A DNA stretch of 64,000 nucleotides from an uncultured Lachnospiraceae bacterium. Lineage in GTDB: Bacteria > Bacillota > Clostridia > Lachnospirales > Lachnospiraceae. Shown here piece by piece: positions 41,932 through 51,203 of the stretch. Each line of letters starts with the position of its first letter. The first letter of the stretch is position 1. The position numbers were made by a program, and so were the translations under genes. The stretch covers positions 1 to 64,000 of the forward strand of contig CANCYO010000007.1 in assembly GCA_947382415.1 (NCBI GenBank), in the 5' to 3' direction. The notes under the pieces are model-generated. The model was given only the letters and a program-made list of their open reading frames with translations, was not told where the DNA came from and searched no databases.

Positions 41932-42936
41932 TCACAACAGCTTCAAATTGTCAATGCAGACTCCTCCCTCGCACAGTTCGGATTCATACCGTGACAGGGC
42001 TGCGGTCACATCCAGAAAGCATTGTCCGTCCAGCCTGTCCGTCCTGTGCAGGAACACAAAATGAATCTGTATACCGATGGGTGCGGTTCTTTGCATCCAC
42101 TCCAGGCAGGCTTCCCACCCGTCCTTTGGCCGGCCCTTGACCAGCACGGTAGCTCTGCGCTTATCCGGCTCCTCCAGCATGACGGCCTCCTGACCCCACA
42201 GGATCTCTGCAAGCCGGGTATAATATCCGCATGTGCCTTTTTTGCCCGCCAGAGAAACGCCATCCCGCAAAAGTTTTCTCAATGTATGATCATCCACCCG
42301 CTCCGCCAGCTCTCCCCAGCCCATCCATTTTGCCAGTCTTACGGCCTCCTGCGGATTGCAGGACTCAGGGTCCAGCGCCCCGGCCAGCTCGTCCGCTTTT
42401 TGCTCAAGCGCCAGATACACATTCTGATATACCGCCAGAAAACGATCAAGCTGCAGATTATTCTGATAGATGACCGGCAGATAGGACGCAAAGCTTTCCT
42501 TTGGAAAAGACATGGCATATCCCCGAAACGCTACGTCCCTTGCTCCTTCCATGTCGATTACCACTGCCAGCTTGGCATACCGGCCCGCTCCGTATCCTGC
42601 GCCAAACAAAAGCTGATCCCGATAGTTGGATTCATACTGGGCCTGCCGCTTCACATACCGAAACCGCTTCTCGATATTTGATTCCGCGTCTGCCCGGTCT
42701 CCCTCCCGCCTGTCATCGAAAATCCACACATACGCGTGAAATACTGCATTATAACTGATATCCAGCACGATGCGGTCCCACTCGGTCTGCCGCTCCCCGC
42801 TGTCGTAGGTCTGGCTGACAAAGAAACCCTTTGCGCCTCTTTGCGACAAAATCAGCGCGCCCTCTCTATTCTCATCAAATCCTGTATGCGATCCGCATTG
42901 ATTTAAGTTGATTGCGGAAAGACATCGCTTTTTCAA
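41932..42936 (-). CDS. eCIS baseplate protein, phage tail protein I-like
   Basis: The 334-aa protein has an N-terminal beta-rich part, then a segment (about 160-250) with YLPVIYQNNLQLDRFLAVYQ and the KWMGWGE and GVSLAGKKGTCGYYTR patterns of the tail-P2-I-like proteins found in eCIS and tailed phages. Such proteins join the baseplate wedge to fibres. It follows the baseplate J-like gene by 32 bp and precedes the ATPase. Confidence 0.8.
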   Translation of the reverse strand: MKKRCLSAINLNQCGSHTGFDENREGALILSQRGAKGFFVSQTYDSGERQTEWDRIVLDISYNAVFHAYVWIFDDRREGDRADAESNIEKRFRYVKRQAQYESNYRDQLLFGAGYGAGRYAKLAVVIDMEGARDVAFRGYAMSFPKESFASYLPVIYQNNLQLDRFLAVYQNVYLALEQKADELAGALDPESCNPQEAVRLAKWMGWGELAERVDDHTLRKLLRDGVSLAGKKGTCGYYTRLAEILWGQEAVMLEEPDKRRATVLVKGRPKDGWEACLEWMQRTAPIGIQIHFVFLHRTDRLDGQCFLDVTAALSRYESELCEGGVCIDNLKLL

Positions 42937-42968
42937 ATTTACCTGCCTCCCGTTTACATGCCTTACGT

Positions 42969-44783
42969 TTACATGCCTCCCGGCTCCGACTGTTCAGCCA
43001 CCGATATCTTTAATCTACCGGCAGCTATGCGATATTGCTCCAGATATCCGGCTGTCTCTAATTCGTATTTTTTCACGCAGCTTTTGTGTTTCAGGGGCTT
43101 TTTCGGAATGATGGTCACCCGGGTGACGCCGTCCTTCCAATCAGCCTCCGCGTGTCCGATCAACAGCCCCGGCGTCTCCATGGCAAGTCTGCAGATATCC
43201 TCCTCTGTCACAAGCCTGTTTTCCCGCAACAACACCTCTCCCATCTCATGAAACTGTTCGGAAGGCTTTTTACCGTCTCTGCCGCCTCTGCCCGGCATCA
43301 TGTTGCGAAAGGTGACAGTTCCAAACAGTTCCGGTTTCTCCCATGTCCGAATCTTGCCGATGGCCACATTGCCCTCCTCCCCGGCAGACAACACGAGAGA
43401 AGTCAGAAGCAGACCATCCTCTGCCGCTGCCGGAATCCCTCCATGCCTGCCGTCTCCAAACATCAGATCATCCCCCTGCCAGTGCCATGCATTGTCAAAA
43501 CGCGTTTCCTCCGGCTCCTGCTGCTCATACTCCCGATACAGCTTTCCCTTTGGCTCCTGCTGCCCCTGCTCCCGATACAGTTTCCCTGCTGACTCCTGTT
43601 TCAGTTTCTCCTCCGGCCCCTGCCGGAGCATGAGCCGCAACTGTCTCTTCATGATCCCCTTCCAGGGAAACGCAATCTGCTGGGAAGTGACTCCCGTGAT
43701 ATGGCAGGGCCGGTATTGTCTGTTCAGCTCCTGTTTGCTGCACACGATCCTGAGCTCCGTCTCCTGATCGGAAAGATACCCTTCCGCCGGGCACACGGAT
43801 CTCTCTCTGCATTCTGCTGTGACCGGAGGACTGATCTCACAGTCCTGTGTGATATCCTCCCAGACATCCTCCCCCCGCCGGATGAATACCTGCAGCTCTC
43901 CCGTTTTTGCCAGATAGCTCTCAACAAAGGCCCGGGGGCAATCTTTTGTGAGTGCAAAGGACTCTTCACAACACAGGGTGTCTCTCTGTACCGCCCTGCC
44001 CGTATTCAGGCAGATTTTATACAAAACCGGCATGACGTCATAATCTCCCTGACTGATCCGGCATCGGATGCCATAGCCTATATGAGAGATTGTCATTTCA
44101 TCGTCCACACGCAGGCGAATCTGTCCGCTGTAAAGCAGCCCTCTGGTCTCGTCGAATACCACCTGCGCCTTTTTCCAGCCCTTTGACGTCCGGTATTCCC
44201 ACGCCAGTTGGGCCATGCAGAACTCTCCCTCCACAGGATTGCGGCCCTCCTGTTCATTTAAAAGGATAAAAAAAGTGATCTCCTGTCCTTTCGTTACGGC
44301 ATGTTTCAGGCCCAGCGTAAAAAGAGGTCCATGACCGTTTTGCGTCAACGCAAAACTGCTCTTGCGGCGCATCCGCATGACTTCTATCCGGTTGGTGTCG
44401 TCTCCCTGATAAAAGCCCGTGAGACAATTGGCAGTGAGGGCTGTATCCTCCTCCAGCTCAAACACCATTTTGTCTGCCAGAAGCTTTGTTCCCCGGGGTA
44501 TTGTGCACTCCTTAGCCACATGATCGAAAAAGATCCATGTCCGGGCGCATTCCCCCTCGTCCGGGGCGGCGCCCAGAAGCTTCAGATATTTGTGATAGTG
44601 GCTCTCCTGCACCTGATCCAGATAAAAGCTCTGCATATCCGTAAGAAGAGCCCAGAGCTCCAACAGCGTGATTCCCGGATCGGACAGCTCTCTGTGTGTC
44701 CACCAGGGCGCCCGTTTTTGCAGTTGTTCCATCGCTTTGTCATATATCTCACGATAACTGCTGTCATCCAATGACTTCTCCAT
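42969..44783 (-). CDS. eCIS baseplate assembly protein, gpJ-like
   Basis: The 604-aa protein starts with the baseplate J pattern (PGITLLELWALLTDMQSFYLDQ at about 43-64, key residues PGITLLELWA and SFYLDQ). It ends with EDICRLAMETPGLLIGHAEA and VTRVTIIPK, typical of wedge proteins of phage and contractile systems (Afp11-like). A Gln/Glu-rich stretch near residues 395-435 contains a 13-residue duplication. It overlaps the preceding baseplate gene by 20 bp. Confidence 0.88.
   Translation of the reverse strand: MEKSLDDSSYREIYDKAMEQLQKRAPWWTHRELSDPGITLLELWALLTDMQSFYLDQVQESHYHKYLKLLGAAPDEGECARTWIFFDHVAKECTIPRGTKLLADKMVFELEEDTALTANCLTGFYQGDDTNRIEVMRMRRKSSFALTQNGHGPLFTLGLKHAVTKGQEITFFILLNEQEGRNPVEGEFCMAQLAWEYRTSKGWKKAQVVFDETRGLLYSGQIRLRVDDEMTISHIGYGIRCRISQGDYDVMPVLYKICLNTGRAVQRDTLCCEESFALTKDCPRAFVESYLAKTGELQVFIRRGEDVWEDITQDCEISPPVTAECRERSVCPAEGYLSDQETELRIVCSKQELNRQYRPCHITGVTSQQIAFPWKGIMKRQLRLMLRQGPEEKLKQESAGKLYREQGQQEPKGKLYREYEQQEPEETRFDNAWHWQGDDLMFGDGRHGGIPAAAEDGLLLTSLVLSAGEEGNVAIGKIRTWEKPELFGTVTFRNMMPGRGGRDGKKPSEQFHEMGEVLLRENRLVTEEDICRLAMETPGLLIGHAEADWKDGVTRVTIIPKKPLKHKSCVKKYELETAGYLEQYRIAAGRLKISVAEQSEPGGM
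43513..43590. repeat. 39-bp tandem duplication inside the baseplate gene
   Basis: Two copies start at GGCTCCTGCTGC (43513 and 43552). Read on the minus strand they encode GKLYRE-type 13-residue units with many Gln, Glu and Pro. The copies differ at a few bases. The repeat is in frame and probably forms a flexible linker. Confidence 0.8.
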
Positions 44784-46842
44784 CCGCCCGTTCCCCCTCC
44801 GTATCTTTCTCCAGACAGATCACATGACAATCCTTAAGCCACAATAATCCCATCTGATGCAGCGTCTCCTCCAGCCACTCTCTGATCTCCGGCAGCAATC
44901 TGCGAAGCGTCTCCCTGTCTCCGCTGTGCTCCAACACCAGCGTGAGCTCACGGTCCCTTTCCTTATAGCCATACCAAAATACTTTAATATCCGGGTAGCT
45001 CTTTTGCAAAAGTAAATCTACGTCCATGACGGACACCACCCGTCCGAAGCATACGGGATAGCTCTCCCGCCACTGTTCCTCCTCCCACAGAACAGTCCCC
45101 CGGCCGTCATATCTCGCATCATACACGGACAGAGCGTCCAAAATACCCAAATTGCCGGTCTGCACATGAAAGGCCGTCCCCGCGGGAAGCTCCATACCGG
45201 AGGGTTTCTGCTCTTCCTCTTCCAAAAGTTCCAATACCTCCACATAATTGGCATAGAGAGCGGGGAGAACCACCGGTTCCCGAGATTCCAGCTCCACCCA
45301 GAAAGCCTCTCTGCCGAAACGGACTGCCCGGCCCCTGATCTGTTCCGCAGAAAACGCCAGACTTTCCGAACCTGTATACCAGCGGTTGTCACAGTTGATT
45401 TCCCTGTCAAATCCAAGCAGCATCCGGTCATGTTCTGCCTCCGAAACATCCGGCAGCTCCCATCCCGCAGGCTCTATCCGGCGCTTTGGTGTCTCAAGGC
45501 GGACATGCTCCAACACGGGGATCACCTTGCGGTAACAGGCGGCATACGCATGATCTACCCTGACCGCCCGCAGGCGTATATAAAAATGTTTCTCTCCCTC
45601 CACGCTGCAGGGCCGCATATCCCCGGGCACGACCCAGGAAAACTTACGCTCCCCTGACTCCCCGGGCCCGCAGCCCGTCTTCCATTCCCTGCTCCCGGGC
45701 AGTTCCCTCCAGAGACTCCCGTCAAAATATTCCCACACAGTCTCCCGGACACTCCATTCCTGCAGGCTCTCGGAAGTCTGCAGCCACGGATATTTCCTGT
45801 AGAGCTTTTGGTATTCCTTCGGAACCGGGGGCGGCAGCTTCTCCTCTGTCTCGAATCTCTCCGAAAATAAAAGCGTCGCCTCTCTGCCTTTTAAAGCTCC
45901 TGCGCCGTCACAGGCCAGATAACAGCACGCCCCGGGCTCCGGCACATCCGTAAACGGCAGCAGCCGCTCCCCACTGCAGGCCCCCTCCGCCGTCAGGCAC
46001 AGCGCCAGTTCCCGGCAGACCTGCTCCTCTTTTAAAACAATCCCCTGACAAAGGACTTTCAGCCATGAAGCAGGCAAGGGTTCTTCCGCAGGAATCTCCA
46101 GACACAGCTCATACACGGTTTCTTCCAGATTCCGGGCAAAATCCGGCGTAAGTCCCTGAATCCGGCATCCGTCCCCGGACTGTGTCCACTCCAGAGGACA
46201 GGTATTGACTCCGTCGCTGACAGTCCAGCAGCCCGGAAGCGCCTGCTCCTCCAAATCAGGGCCTTTTATCTCTCGGGAAACAAACTCCACAGTATAGCAT
46301 ACTGACGCCTTTCCATTGCACAGATCCGGAAACTTCCAGCGAAAAACCGGATGCCCAAGCTCCGTCCCCGCAGCCTGAAACAATGGAATCTCAAAGGCGT
46401 CTGCAACTCTGCCTCTCCCACCCTCGTAAGTGAGCCAGGCGCATAAGCCTTTCTGATAGACCGCGCAGGTGAGTCTTGCCGCGGTAAGCAAAAGCTCCTC
46501 CTGCAGGGCAAAGCGCAGTATTCTACCCTCATTAGTGGTCATGTAACTTTGTGTCTGTCGCGAAATGCGCTTGCCGTGACTCTCCCCTGAAGCCCTCACC
46601 GAAAGACCGGCCTTCAGCCTGCGTCCTTTCCGTTTCTGGGGTGGTATAACGGACAGAAACTCCTGCCGGTGCTTCTCCCAGATGCCTTCATAACGCCTCT
46701 GATTGTTCCGCATCATTTCCACAAAAAGATCCGTGAGGACGCTTCCCGCCTCTCTGCTGCCCGGCGTATACTCCCAGCCGGTGTGGTAGGCCAGCGCCAG
46801 CTTTTTGATCCTCGTCTCCGGATTCCATCTCATTCCACCCAT
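44764..46842 (-). CDS. eCIS large baseplate wedge protein
   Basis: The 692-aa protein begins with WNPETRIKKLALAYHTGWEYTPGSREAGSVLTDLF, the wedge-type N-terminus shared by Afp11/12-like proteins (key residues YTPG and LTDLF). Its middle is beta-rich, with phrases such as WEYFDGSLWRELPG that recur in eCIS baseplate proteins. It overlaps the gp25 gene by 13 bp and the gpJ-like gene by 20 bp, so these subunits are translated together. Confidence 0.83.
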   Translation of the reverse strand: MGGMRWNPETRIKKLALAYHTGWEYTPGSREAGSVLTDLFVEMMRNNQRRYEGIWEKHRQEFLSVIPPQKRKGRRLKAGLSVRASGESHGKRISRQTQSYMTTNEGRILRFALQEELLLTAARLTCAVYQKGLCAWLTYEGGRGRVADAFEIPLFQAAGTELGHPVFRWKFPDLCNGKASVCYTVEFVSREIKGPDLEEQALPGCWTVSDGVNTCPLEWTQSGDGCRIQGLTPDFARNLEETVYELCLEIPAEEPLPASWLKVLCQGIVLKEEQVCRELALCLTAEGACSGERLLPFTDVPEPGACCYLACDGAGALKGREATLLFSERFETEEKLPPPVPKEYQKLYRKYPWLQTSESLQEWSVRETVWEYFDGSLWRELPGSREWKTGCGPGESGERKFSWVVPGDMRPCSVEGEKHFYIRLRAVRVDHAYAACYRKVIPVLEHVRLETPKRRIEPAGWELPDVSEAEHDRMLLGFDREINCDNRWYTGSESLAFSAEQIRGRAVRFGREAFWVELESREPVVLPALYANYVEVLELLEEEEQKPSGMELPAGTAFHVQTGNLGILDALSVYDARYDGRGTVLWEEEQWRESYPVCFGRVVSVMDVDLLLQKSYPDIKVFWYGYKERDRELTLVLEHSGDRETLRRLLPEIREWLEETLHQMGLLWLKDCHVICLEKDTEGERADGEVIG

Positions 46843-47198
46843 ACCTCCACTCTGTCATGTTCTCCCCATCCCGCAATCTCATAGGCCACCCCGATGCGGA
46901 GCACACCCGGTCTGTCCTCCCCGGCATCTGCATTTACTTCTATATTGACAATGCGGTTTTCCCAGAGCTGCAGAGCATGTCTGACCTCCCGCTTTATCAT
47001 CTCCTGTGTCTGGCCGTCAATATTTTCAAAGAGAAACTGATGCAGCTTGGTTCCAAACTCAGGATGCAGCAGCCGCTCTCCCGGCTCCGTCAGGAGAATG
47101 ATCCGCACGGATTCCCGGATATTTTCCTTCCCTTCGCTGATCTCCACCCGTCCGTGCTCCGCAGATACGGAAAAGGGGAATTTCCATCCTGTTGACAT
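46830..47198 (-). CDS. gp25/GPW-like baseplate protein (Afp9-like)
   Basis: The 122-aa protein carries the gp25 pattern RESVRIILLTEPGERLLHPEFG (about 30-51), the well-known lysozyme-like wedge protein of contractile systems. It connects sheath and baseplate hub. Size and position right after the spike are typical. Confidence 0.94.
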   Translation of the reverse strand: MSTGWKFPFSVSAEHGRVEISEGKENIRESVRIILLTEPGERLLHPEFGTKLHQFLFENIDGQTQEMIKREVRHALQLWENRIVNIEVNADAGEDRPGVLRIGVAYEIAGWGEHDRVEVWVE

Positions 47199-47210
47199 AT
47201 TCCATCCTCC

Positions 47211-48014
47211 TCAGTTTAAATGGATCATGGCTCCCGACAGCTTCAGGGTTCCCTTGCTCTCAGCTTTGATCTGACCCTTGGCTGTAAGCGTAAGACCTGT
47301 GGTACTCTCCAGCTTCAGCTCCTGACCGCTGACCTGTATTTTTCCCTTGCCCTCCAGTTCGATGGTTCTGGCCTCCAGCTTTAACATCTTGCCGCCAAGG
47401 ACAATAGAGCCGTCTTTTTTTAACACCAGACTGCTCTCGCCGCATTCCAGGCGGATCTCCTGTTCCGCAGTGACGACGGCTGTTCCCTTGTCTTTATCCC
47501 CGCGAAACTCATTTTTGCCCTCCTGATCTCCAAAAGCGACCTGCTGCCTGTCCTCATCCAGTTCCCATCGCATTTTCTCCGGCCCGCAGATCTCGATTCG
47601 CTCCTTTCCCTTTTCACCCGAAAAGATCACGGTGCTGCCGCCCAGCGTCTGCCAGCCCTTTTTCAGATTGTCTTTGTCATACAGGTTCTTTACAAACTCG
47701 CTGTCTGTGGGAAAACGGCAGCCTGTGACCACGGGATGGCGAAAATCTCCTCCCAGAAAGCTCAGCCGGACTATGTCTCCTGTCTCCGGCAGGCAGAAGA
47801 CCCCGTAGCTGCCGCCGCCATAGCAGGTCAGTACCGGAACATTGTCAAAAATATCCTGCTTGTCCTGCATGGTCTTGATCCTGACCCGCACATTGCCCTT
47901 TTGTGTCTCATCTGAAGCCTCTTCCACAATGCCCCAGACGTCGCAGGTAGGGCACATACCCTCTCCTGCGCGCTCTCCCATGACAGCCTCAGCGCCTATA
48001 TAATCAGATATCAT
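47211..48014 (-). CDS. eCIS spike protein, gp5/VgrG OB-fold and beta-helix (Afp8-like, C-terminal half)
   Basis: The 267-aa protein starts with an OB-fold (about 15-110; GIVEEASDETQKGNVRVRI, LPETGDIVRLSFLGGD). It ends in alternating short strands (about 170-267; LELEGKGKIQVSGQELKLES pattern), which fit a trimeric beta-helix spike. I chose the start at 48014 with GGGGAGG upstream, which overlaps the preceding stop by 4 bp (ATGA). The spike carries the PAAR-like tip. Here the VgrG-type chain is split in two genes. Confidence 0.88.
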   Translation of the reverse strand: MISDYIGAEAVMGERAGEGMCPTCDVWGIVEEASDETQKGNVRVRIKTMQDKQDIFDNVPVLTCYGGGSYGVFCLPETGDIVRLSFLGGDFRHPVVTGCRFPTDSEFVKNLYDKDNLKKGWQTLGGSTVIFSGEKGKERIEICGPEKMRWELDEDRQQVAFGDQEGKNEFRGDKDKGTAVVTAEQEIRLECGESSLVLKKDGSIVLGGKMLKLEARTIELEGKGKIQVSGQELKLESTTGLTLTAKGQIKAESKGTLKLSGAMIHLN

Positions 48015-49108
48015 ACGTTTCCTCCCCGCTGTTTTCTGGCTCCCCGCACTACGGTCCGGTATCCGCTGCCGTCCCAGAGATGTGTGGTCTGATCCACATA
48101 AAACGTGCCCGACAGACTGGATTTTTCCTCCTGATTCACAGACACATATACCCCCGGCCGAAGCTCCGGTATGCCGATGTGAAGTGCCTCCAGACGCGCA
48201 CAGCCCTTCACTGCCCTGTCCATTAAAGCTCTTGCCTGATGGTTCGCCTGCTCTCCCGTCTCCAGCCCCATATTCCAGTACACATAGCCGCAGTCCTTCA
48301 GAAGCCGCTTGGCGCTCTGTCCGAATGGCCCGGTGACCCCCGGCCATTTGGCGCTGCCTGCAATCTGTTCATCCTTCCTGTTATAACTGTTGATCTGTAT
48401 GCTGCCCGTCTGTCCGGTGAGGGTTGCCAGCATACGCACCGCCTGCAGACCGTATTCCCGGGTCAGCGCATAAGTATCGGCCTTATCCTTTTCAAGCTCT
48501 TTGAACACCAGCTCCCCCCGGTCACAGTAAAACGCATAGCCCAGATAATCCGCCAGCGCGCAGAGCCAATCATGATGGGTCTCCCCCTTAATGACACAGT
48601 CCAGATTCCAGAATTTGGGCAGTGTACCCACATCCTGTTTCTGCATGAAACCTTTATAGCAGGAGGTATTCAGAATATCTGTCAGAACCTGCTGCACTTT
48701 GCGGGCGCCCGATACCTGAAAGGAGCTGTTTTTCTTCATTAATCCCCTGACATCCAGACAAAGCAGCGTATATTCCCACAGGCCCTGTCCGCAGTCATAC
48801 ACCTGAATCTCATGCAGATAACCGAGAAATACACAAGTCAGCCTGTCCCCATAACCGGCCTGAAACTCTATTTTTTCACCCAGTCCCAGAAGCTTTTCGA
48901 TGGTGTCAGACCCACGTCCGGCCCTCACCGAATACACTGCCACCGCCATATCCGGCTCTCTGTCCAGTGTGGAGAGCACCTCCGCCTGCTCCAGCACACA
49001 TTCCGTATCTGTGGTAATCTGCTGCCCTTTGACCATCACCTGCAGACAGGGATTTGTAAAATCCTTATACTTTTCAGCCAGTGTCTTAGCCTCTGTAGTC
49101 CCTGCCAT
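48011..49108 (-). CDS. eCIS hub protein, phage late control D/gp27-like (Afp8-like, N-terminal half)
   Basis: The 365-aa protein corresponds to the gp27-like hub of VgrG and phage D proteins: LQVMVKGQQITTDTECVLEQAEV near the N-terminus and the segment HDWLCALADYLGYAFYCDRG in the middle. It ends with GVYVSVNQEEKSSLSGTFYVDQTTHLWDG. It should form the trimeric hub between tube and spike. It is coupled to the spike gene by an ATGA overlap. Confidence 0.88.
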   Translation of the reverse strand: MAGTTEAKTLAEKYKDFTNPCLQVMVKGQQITTDTECVLEQAEVLSTLDREPDMAVAVYSVRAGRGSDTIEKLLGLGEKIEFQAGYGDRLTCVFLGYLHEIQVYDCGQGLWEYTLLCLDVRGLMKKNSSFQVSGARKVQQVLTDILNTSCYKGFMQKQDVGTLPKFWNLDCVIKGETHHDWLCALADYLGYAFYCDRGELVFKELEKDKADTYALTREYGLQAVRMLATLTGQTGSIQINSYNRKDEQIAGSAKWPGVTGPFGQSAKRLLKDCGYVYWNMGLETGEQANHQARALMDRAVKGCARLEALHIGIPELRPGVYVSVNQEEKSSLSGTFYVDQTTHLWDGSGYRTVVRGARKQRGGNV

Positions 49109-49183
49109 CTCTCTTCCTCCGATATTTATTACCGATGCCTGCAGGTATTACCGGTAGTTATCAGCCTCACACCGTCCCGCCGC

Positions 49184-49834
49184 TCAGTTCTTATTGAGTC
49201 TGAGCCGAGGATTGTCTGTCCGGGTATAGCTGTCTCTCCAGTTCTCCATCCCCTGCGGCTGAAGCTGTCCGGTCTTGTCATAATCAATCTGCGCTGCATC
49301 CTTTGATCCGGCACTGCTTTCCTCGCCGATATACTGACCTGCGATACTGATCTCGGCCTGTGCCCGCACAGGCGTCCCCTCCGGCGAAAACATGGTGTAA
49401 CGCACCTGCATCCGGGTCAGTATACCCGCCACGCAGATGGAACCCCATTCAAAATAGATCTGCTGCGGCTTTTTATCCTTTGCCACGTCCTTGTTGCCGT
49501 AGTAATACAACTTTCTGATATATCCCCGCACATCCGTATAGGAAGTCTGGTCAAGGGAGGTCAGCGTATTAAAAAACAGCGTCATGGACAGCGTGATCTT
49601 TCCTTTTTTGGTACTTTTGGCACTGCCCTCCACAGGACTCTGCCATCCGATGCTCCTCCCTGCCAGAAGCTTCTTCGTGTTATCCCTGTATTCCTGTTCA
49701 TCCACATCCGACAGGCCGATGGCTTCCTCAATGGACAGCTCGGCAGGATTAAAGGGTACATGGAAGGCCTGCTCATGTGTGCGGTTCATATGTACACCGT
49801 CAAAGGGGCAAATAAATGCTTTTTTTAATATCAT
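49184..49834 (-). CDS. CIS tube-end protein (Afp7-like), LysM part missing
   Basis: The 216-aa protein begins with KKAFICPFDGVH and HVPFNPAELSIEEA and has a long beta-rich core, as in the CIS tube protein family that joins tube to hub. Typical members end with a LysM domain of about 50 residues. Here the C-terminus is only NWRDSYTRTDNPRLRLNKN, a possible LysM remnant. The gap 49109-49183 after it holds no gene. Confidence 0.85.
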   Translation of the reverse strand: MILKKAFICPFDGVHMNRTHEQAFHVPFNPAELSIEEAIGLSDVDEQEYRDNTKKLLAGRSIGWQSPVEGSAKSTKKGKITLSMTLFFNTLTSLDQTSYTDVRGYIRKLYYYGNKDVAKDKKPQQIYFEWGSICVAGILTRMQVRYTMFSPEGTPVRAQAEISIAGQYIGEESSAGSKDAAQIDYDKTGQLQPQGMENWRDSYTRTDNPRLRLNKN

Positions 49835-49861
49835 TTACCGCTTCCTCCAATCCTGCCAGCG

Positions 49862-50206
49862 CTATCTGCCCTTACGGATGCTCTCCTGCCTGATACGCTC
49901 CTCTATCCGCTCATAGACTTGGGAAGTGACCCGGGGAAGAAGGGCCTGTTCCACATTACCCGCCCCAAAGACCTGCTCCAGATGCCTGACCGCCAGAGAC
50001 GGACGGGATCGGTAATACTCCCGCTCCTCACGAAGCTGCTTTTGTATGCTTTCTTTTATAAAGGGAATCAGGGATTCCTTTAGCTTCTCCCGCTCTTTGC
50101 TCCAATCCACATGTTCTGTCCTGCCCCCGCCGCTGCCCGGCCGCGCATATTCCAAAGGCATCCCTTGCGTCTCAAACACAATGGTTCTGATGGTCAAACT
50201 TATCAC
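49862..50206 (-). CDS. Small eCIS accessory protein of unknown function
   Basis: The 114-aa protein is charged and mostly helical, with Arg/Glu-rich segments (WSKEREKLKESLIPFIKES). It overlaps the second tube gene by 4 bp (ATGA) and lies 27 bp before the Afp7-like gene. Many eCIS loci have a short helical gene here. No domain recognised. Confidence 0.7.
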   Translation of the reverse strand: MISLTIRTIVFETQGMPLEYARPGSGGGRTEHVDWSKEREKLKESLIPFIKESIQKQLREEREYYRSRPSLAVRHLEQVFGAGNVEQALLPRVTSQVYERIEERIRQESIRKGR

Positions 50207-50637
50207 CCCGCTGTCTGGAAAAATTCATAACTTACCTCGAACCGGTCGATCAAAACTCCATTCTGGTCCGCACTCATCTCGCCGATCTCCCATGCCTTCA
50301 CGATGAGTCCCATAAACAGATAGGTCTTTAAGGGCTTGCCGTGATTGTCCGTGGCTATCACAGAAAGCGCTCCCGCTATCTCCTGCCCTACCAGACACAA
50401 GGGATTGATCTGACCCGCATAGATTCCTTTTTCCAGACAAAGGGTCTGTTCCCCGCCGCAGGACTTGGGAAATACATGGGGCCATTGGTTCAGGCCGCCC
50501 TCCTGATAGCTCTCCATCTCCACCTGTTTCCTGATTCCGGATATCTTCTGGAATCCCATCAGTACATTATTTAACGAAACAATAAAACGATATCCGGGCA
50601 GAGGATCCAAACTGCCGGGGAATGACTGCTGTGCCAT
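50203..50637 (-). CDS. eCIS inner tube protein, second copy (Afp5-like)
   Basis: The 144-aa protein belongs to the T4 gp19/VI-type tube family (DPLPGYRFIVSLNNVLMGFQ near the start; FEVSYEFFQTAG at the end). I chose the start at 50637 with GAGGAGGAG upstream. Contractile systems often encode several tube-like proteins: one main, others initiating the tube at the baseplate. This divergent copy near the hub genes probably has the initiator role. Confidence 0.88.
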   Translation of the reverse strand: MAQQSFPGSLDPLPGYRFIVSLNNVLMGFQKISGIRKQVEMESYQEGGLNQWPHVFPKSCGGEQTLCLEKGIYAGQINPLCLVGQEIAGALSVIATDNHGKPLKTYLFMGLIVKAWEIGEMSADQNGVLIDRFEVSYEFFQTAG

Positions 50638-50650
50638 GAGCTTCTCCTCC

Positions 50651-50827
50651 TCAAATCCGGAACAGATTCCTGTCGCCGTTGATCTTTTTGTTGATACGGT
50701 TGATCTCGTCACAGTATCTGCGTCTGATCAGATGGGGCATCCGCAGAATCTGCTGCTCCGGCCAGTGAAAATAATATCCGATGAAAGAGAGCTCACGGAA
50801 CAGCTCCTCCCGTCCCACTACGGTCAT
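50651..50827 (-). CDS. DUF6760-like 58-aa eCIS protein
   Basis: I translated this short gene by hand: MTVVGREELFRELSFIGYYF, then HWPEQQILRMPHLIRRRYCD, then EINRINKKI. The pattern of an aromatic helix, HW-P and RRR-EI matches the small DUF6760 proteins that follow the tube genes in eCIS loci. Its ATG overlaps the preceding stop (ATGA at 50824-50827), and it ends 13 bp before the second tube gene. It is below common ORF size limits and easily missed. Confidence 0.82.
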   Translation of the reverse strand: MTVVGREELFRELSFIGYYFHWPEQQILRMPHLIRRRYCDEINRINKKINGDRNLFRI

Positions 50828-51189
50828 TCCCCTACAGCAAAATTTAGTGTGTCGGTAAAGCTCTTACCGCAATGAGGGCACTGTACCTGAATAATGGGAT
50901 CTTCCGCCTTGTTGACGGTCTCATACAGATTCTGCAAATAGGCAAAATCCGATGTAAATAACTTCCCGATCAGCTCCGGCGATATGACAGCTATCCCTTC
51001 CAGTTTTTTCACCACCCGGGACAGCAGCACCACGGACAGAAACTCCTGATTGCCCTTTGTTCCGGGATGCTTCATGGCTTCGATCTCGTCCAGTGCCGTC
51101 GCCAGCCGCATGACGCCCCTGCGGTGCAAATCGCCCCGCTCGTCCACATAGCCTTTGGGCAGCATAAACTCATACTCTGTCTGAATCAA
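50824..51189 (-). CDS. eCIS tail assembly protein with CPHCG segment
   Basis: The 121-aa protein begins EYEFMLPKGYVDERGDLHRRG, a pattern of the phage tail assembly and baseplate-like small proteins of eCIS. It ends with QVQCPHCGKSF. Two Cys in CPHC, without a second pair, could make half of a zinc site if the protein dimerises. It lies between the two tube genes and is coupled to DUF6760. Confidence 0.78.
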   Translation of the reverse strand: MIQTEYEFMLPKGYVDERGDLHRRGVMRLATALDEIEAMKHPGTKGNQEFLSVVLLSRVVKKLEGIAVISPELIGKLFTSDFAYLQNLYETVNKAEDPIIQVQCPHCGKSFTDTLNFAVGE

Positions 51190-51203
51190 TTTTTCCGCCT
51201 CCC

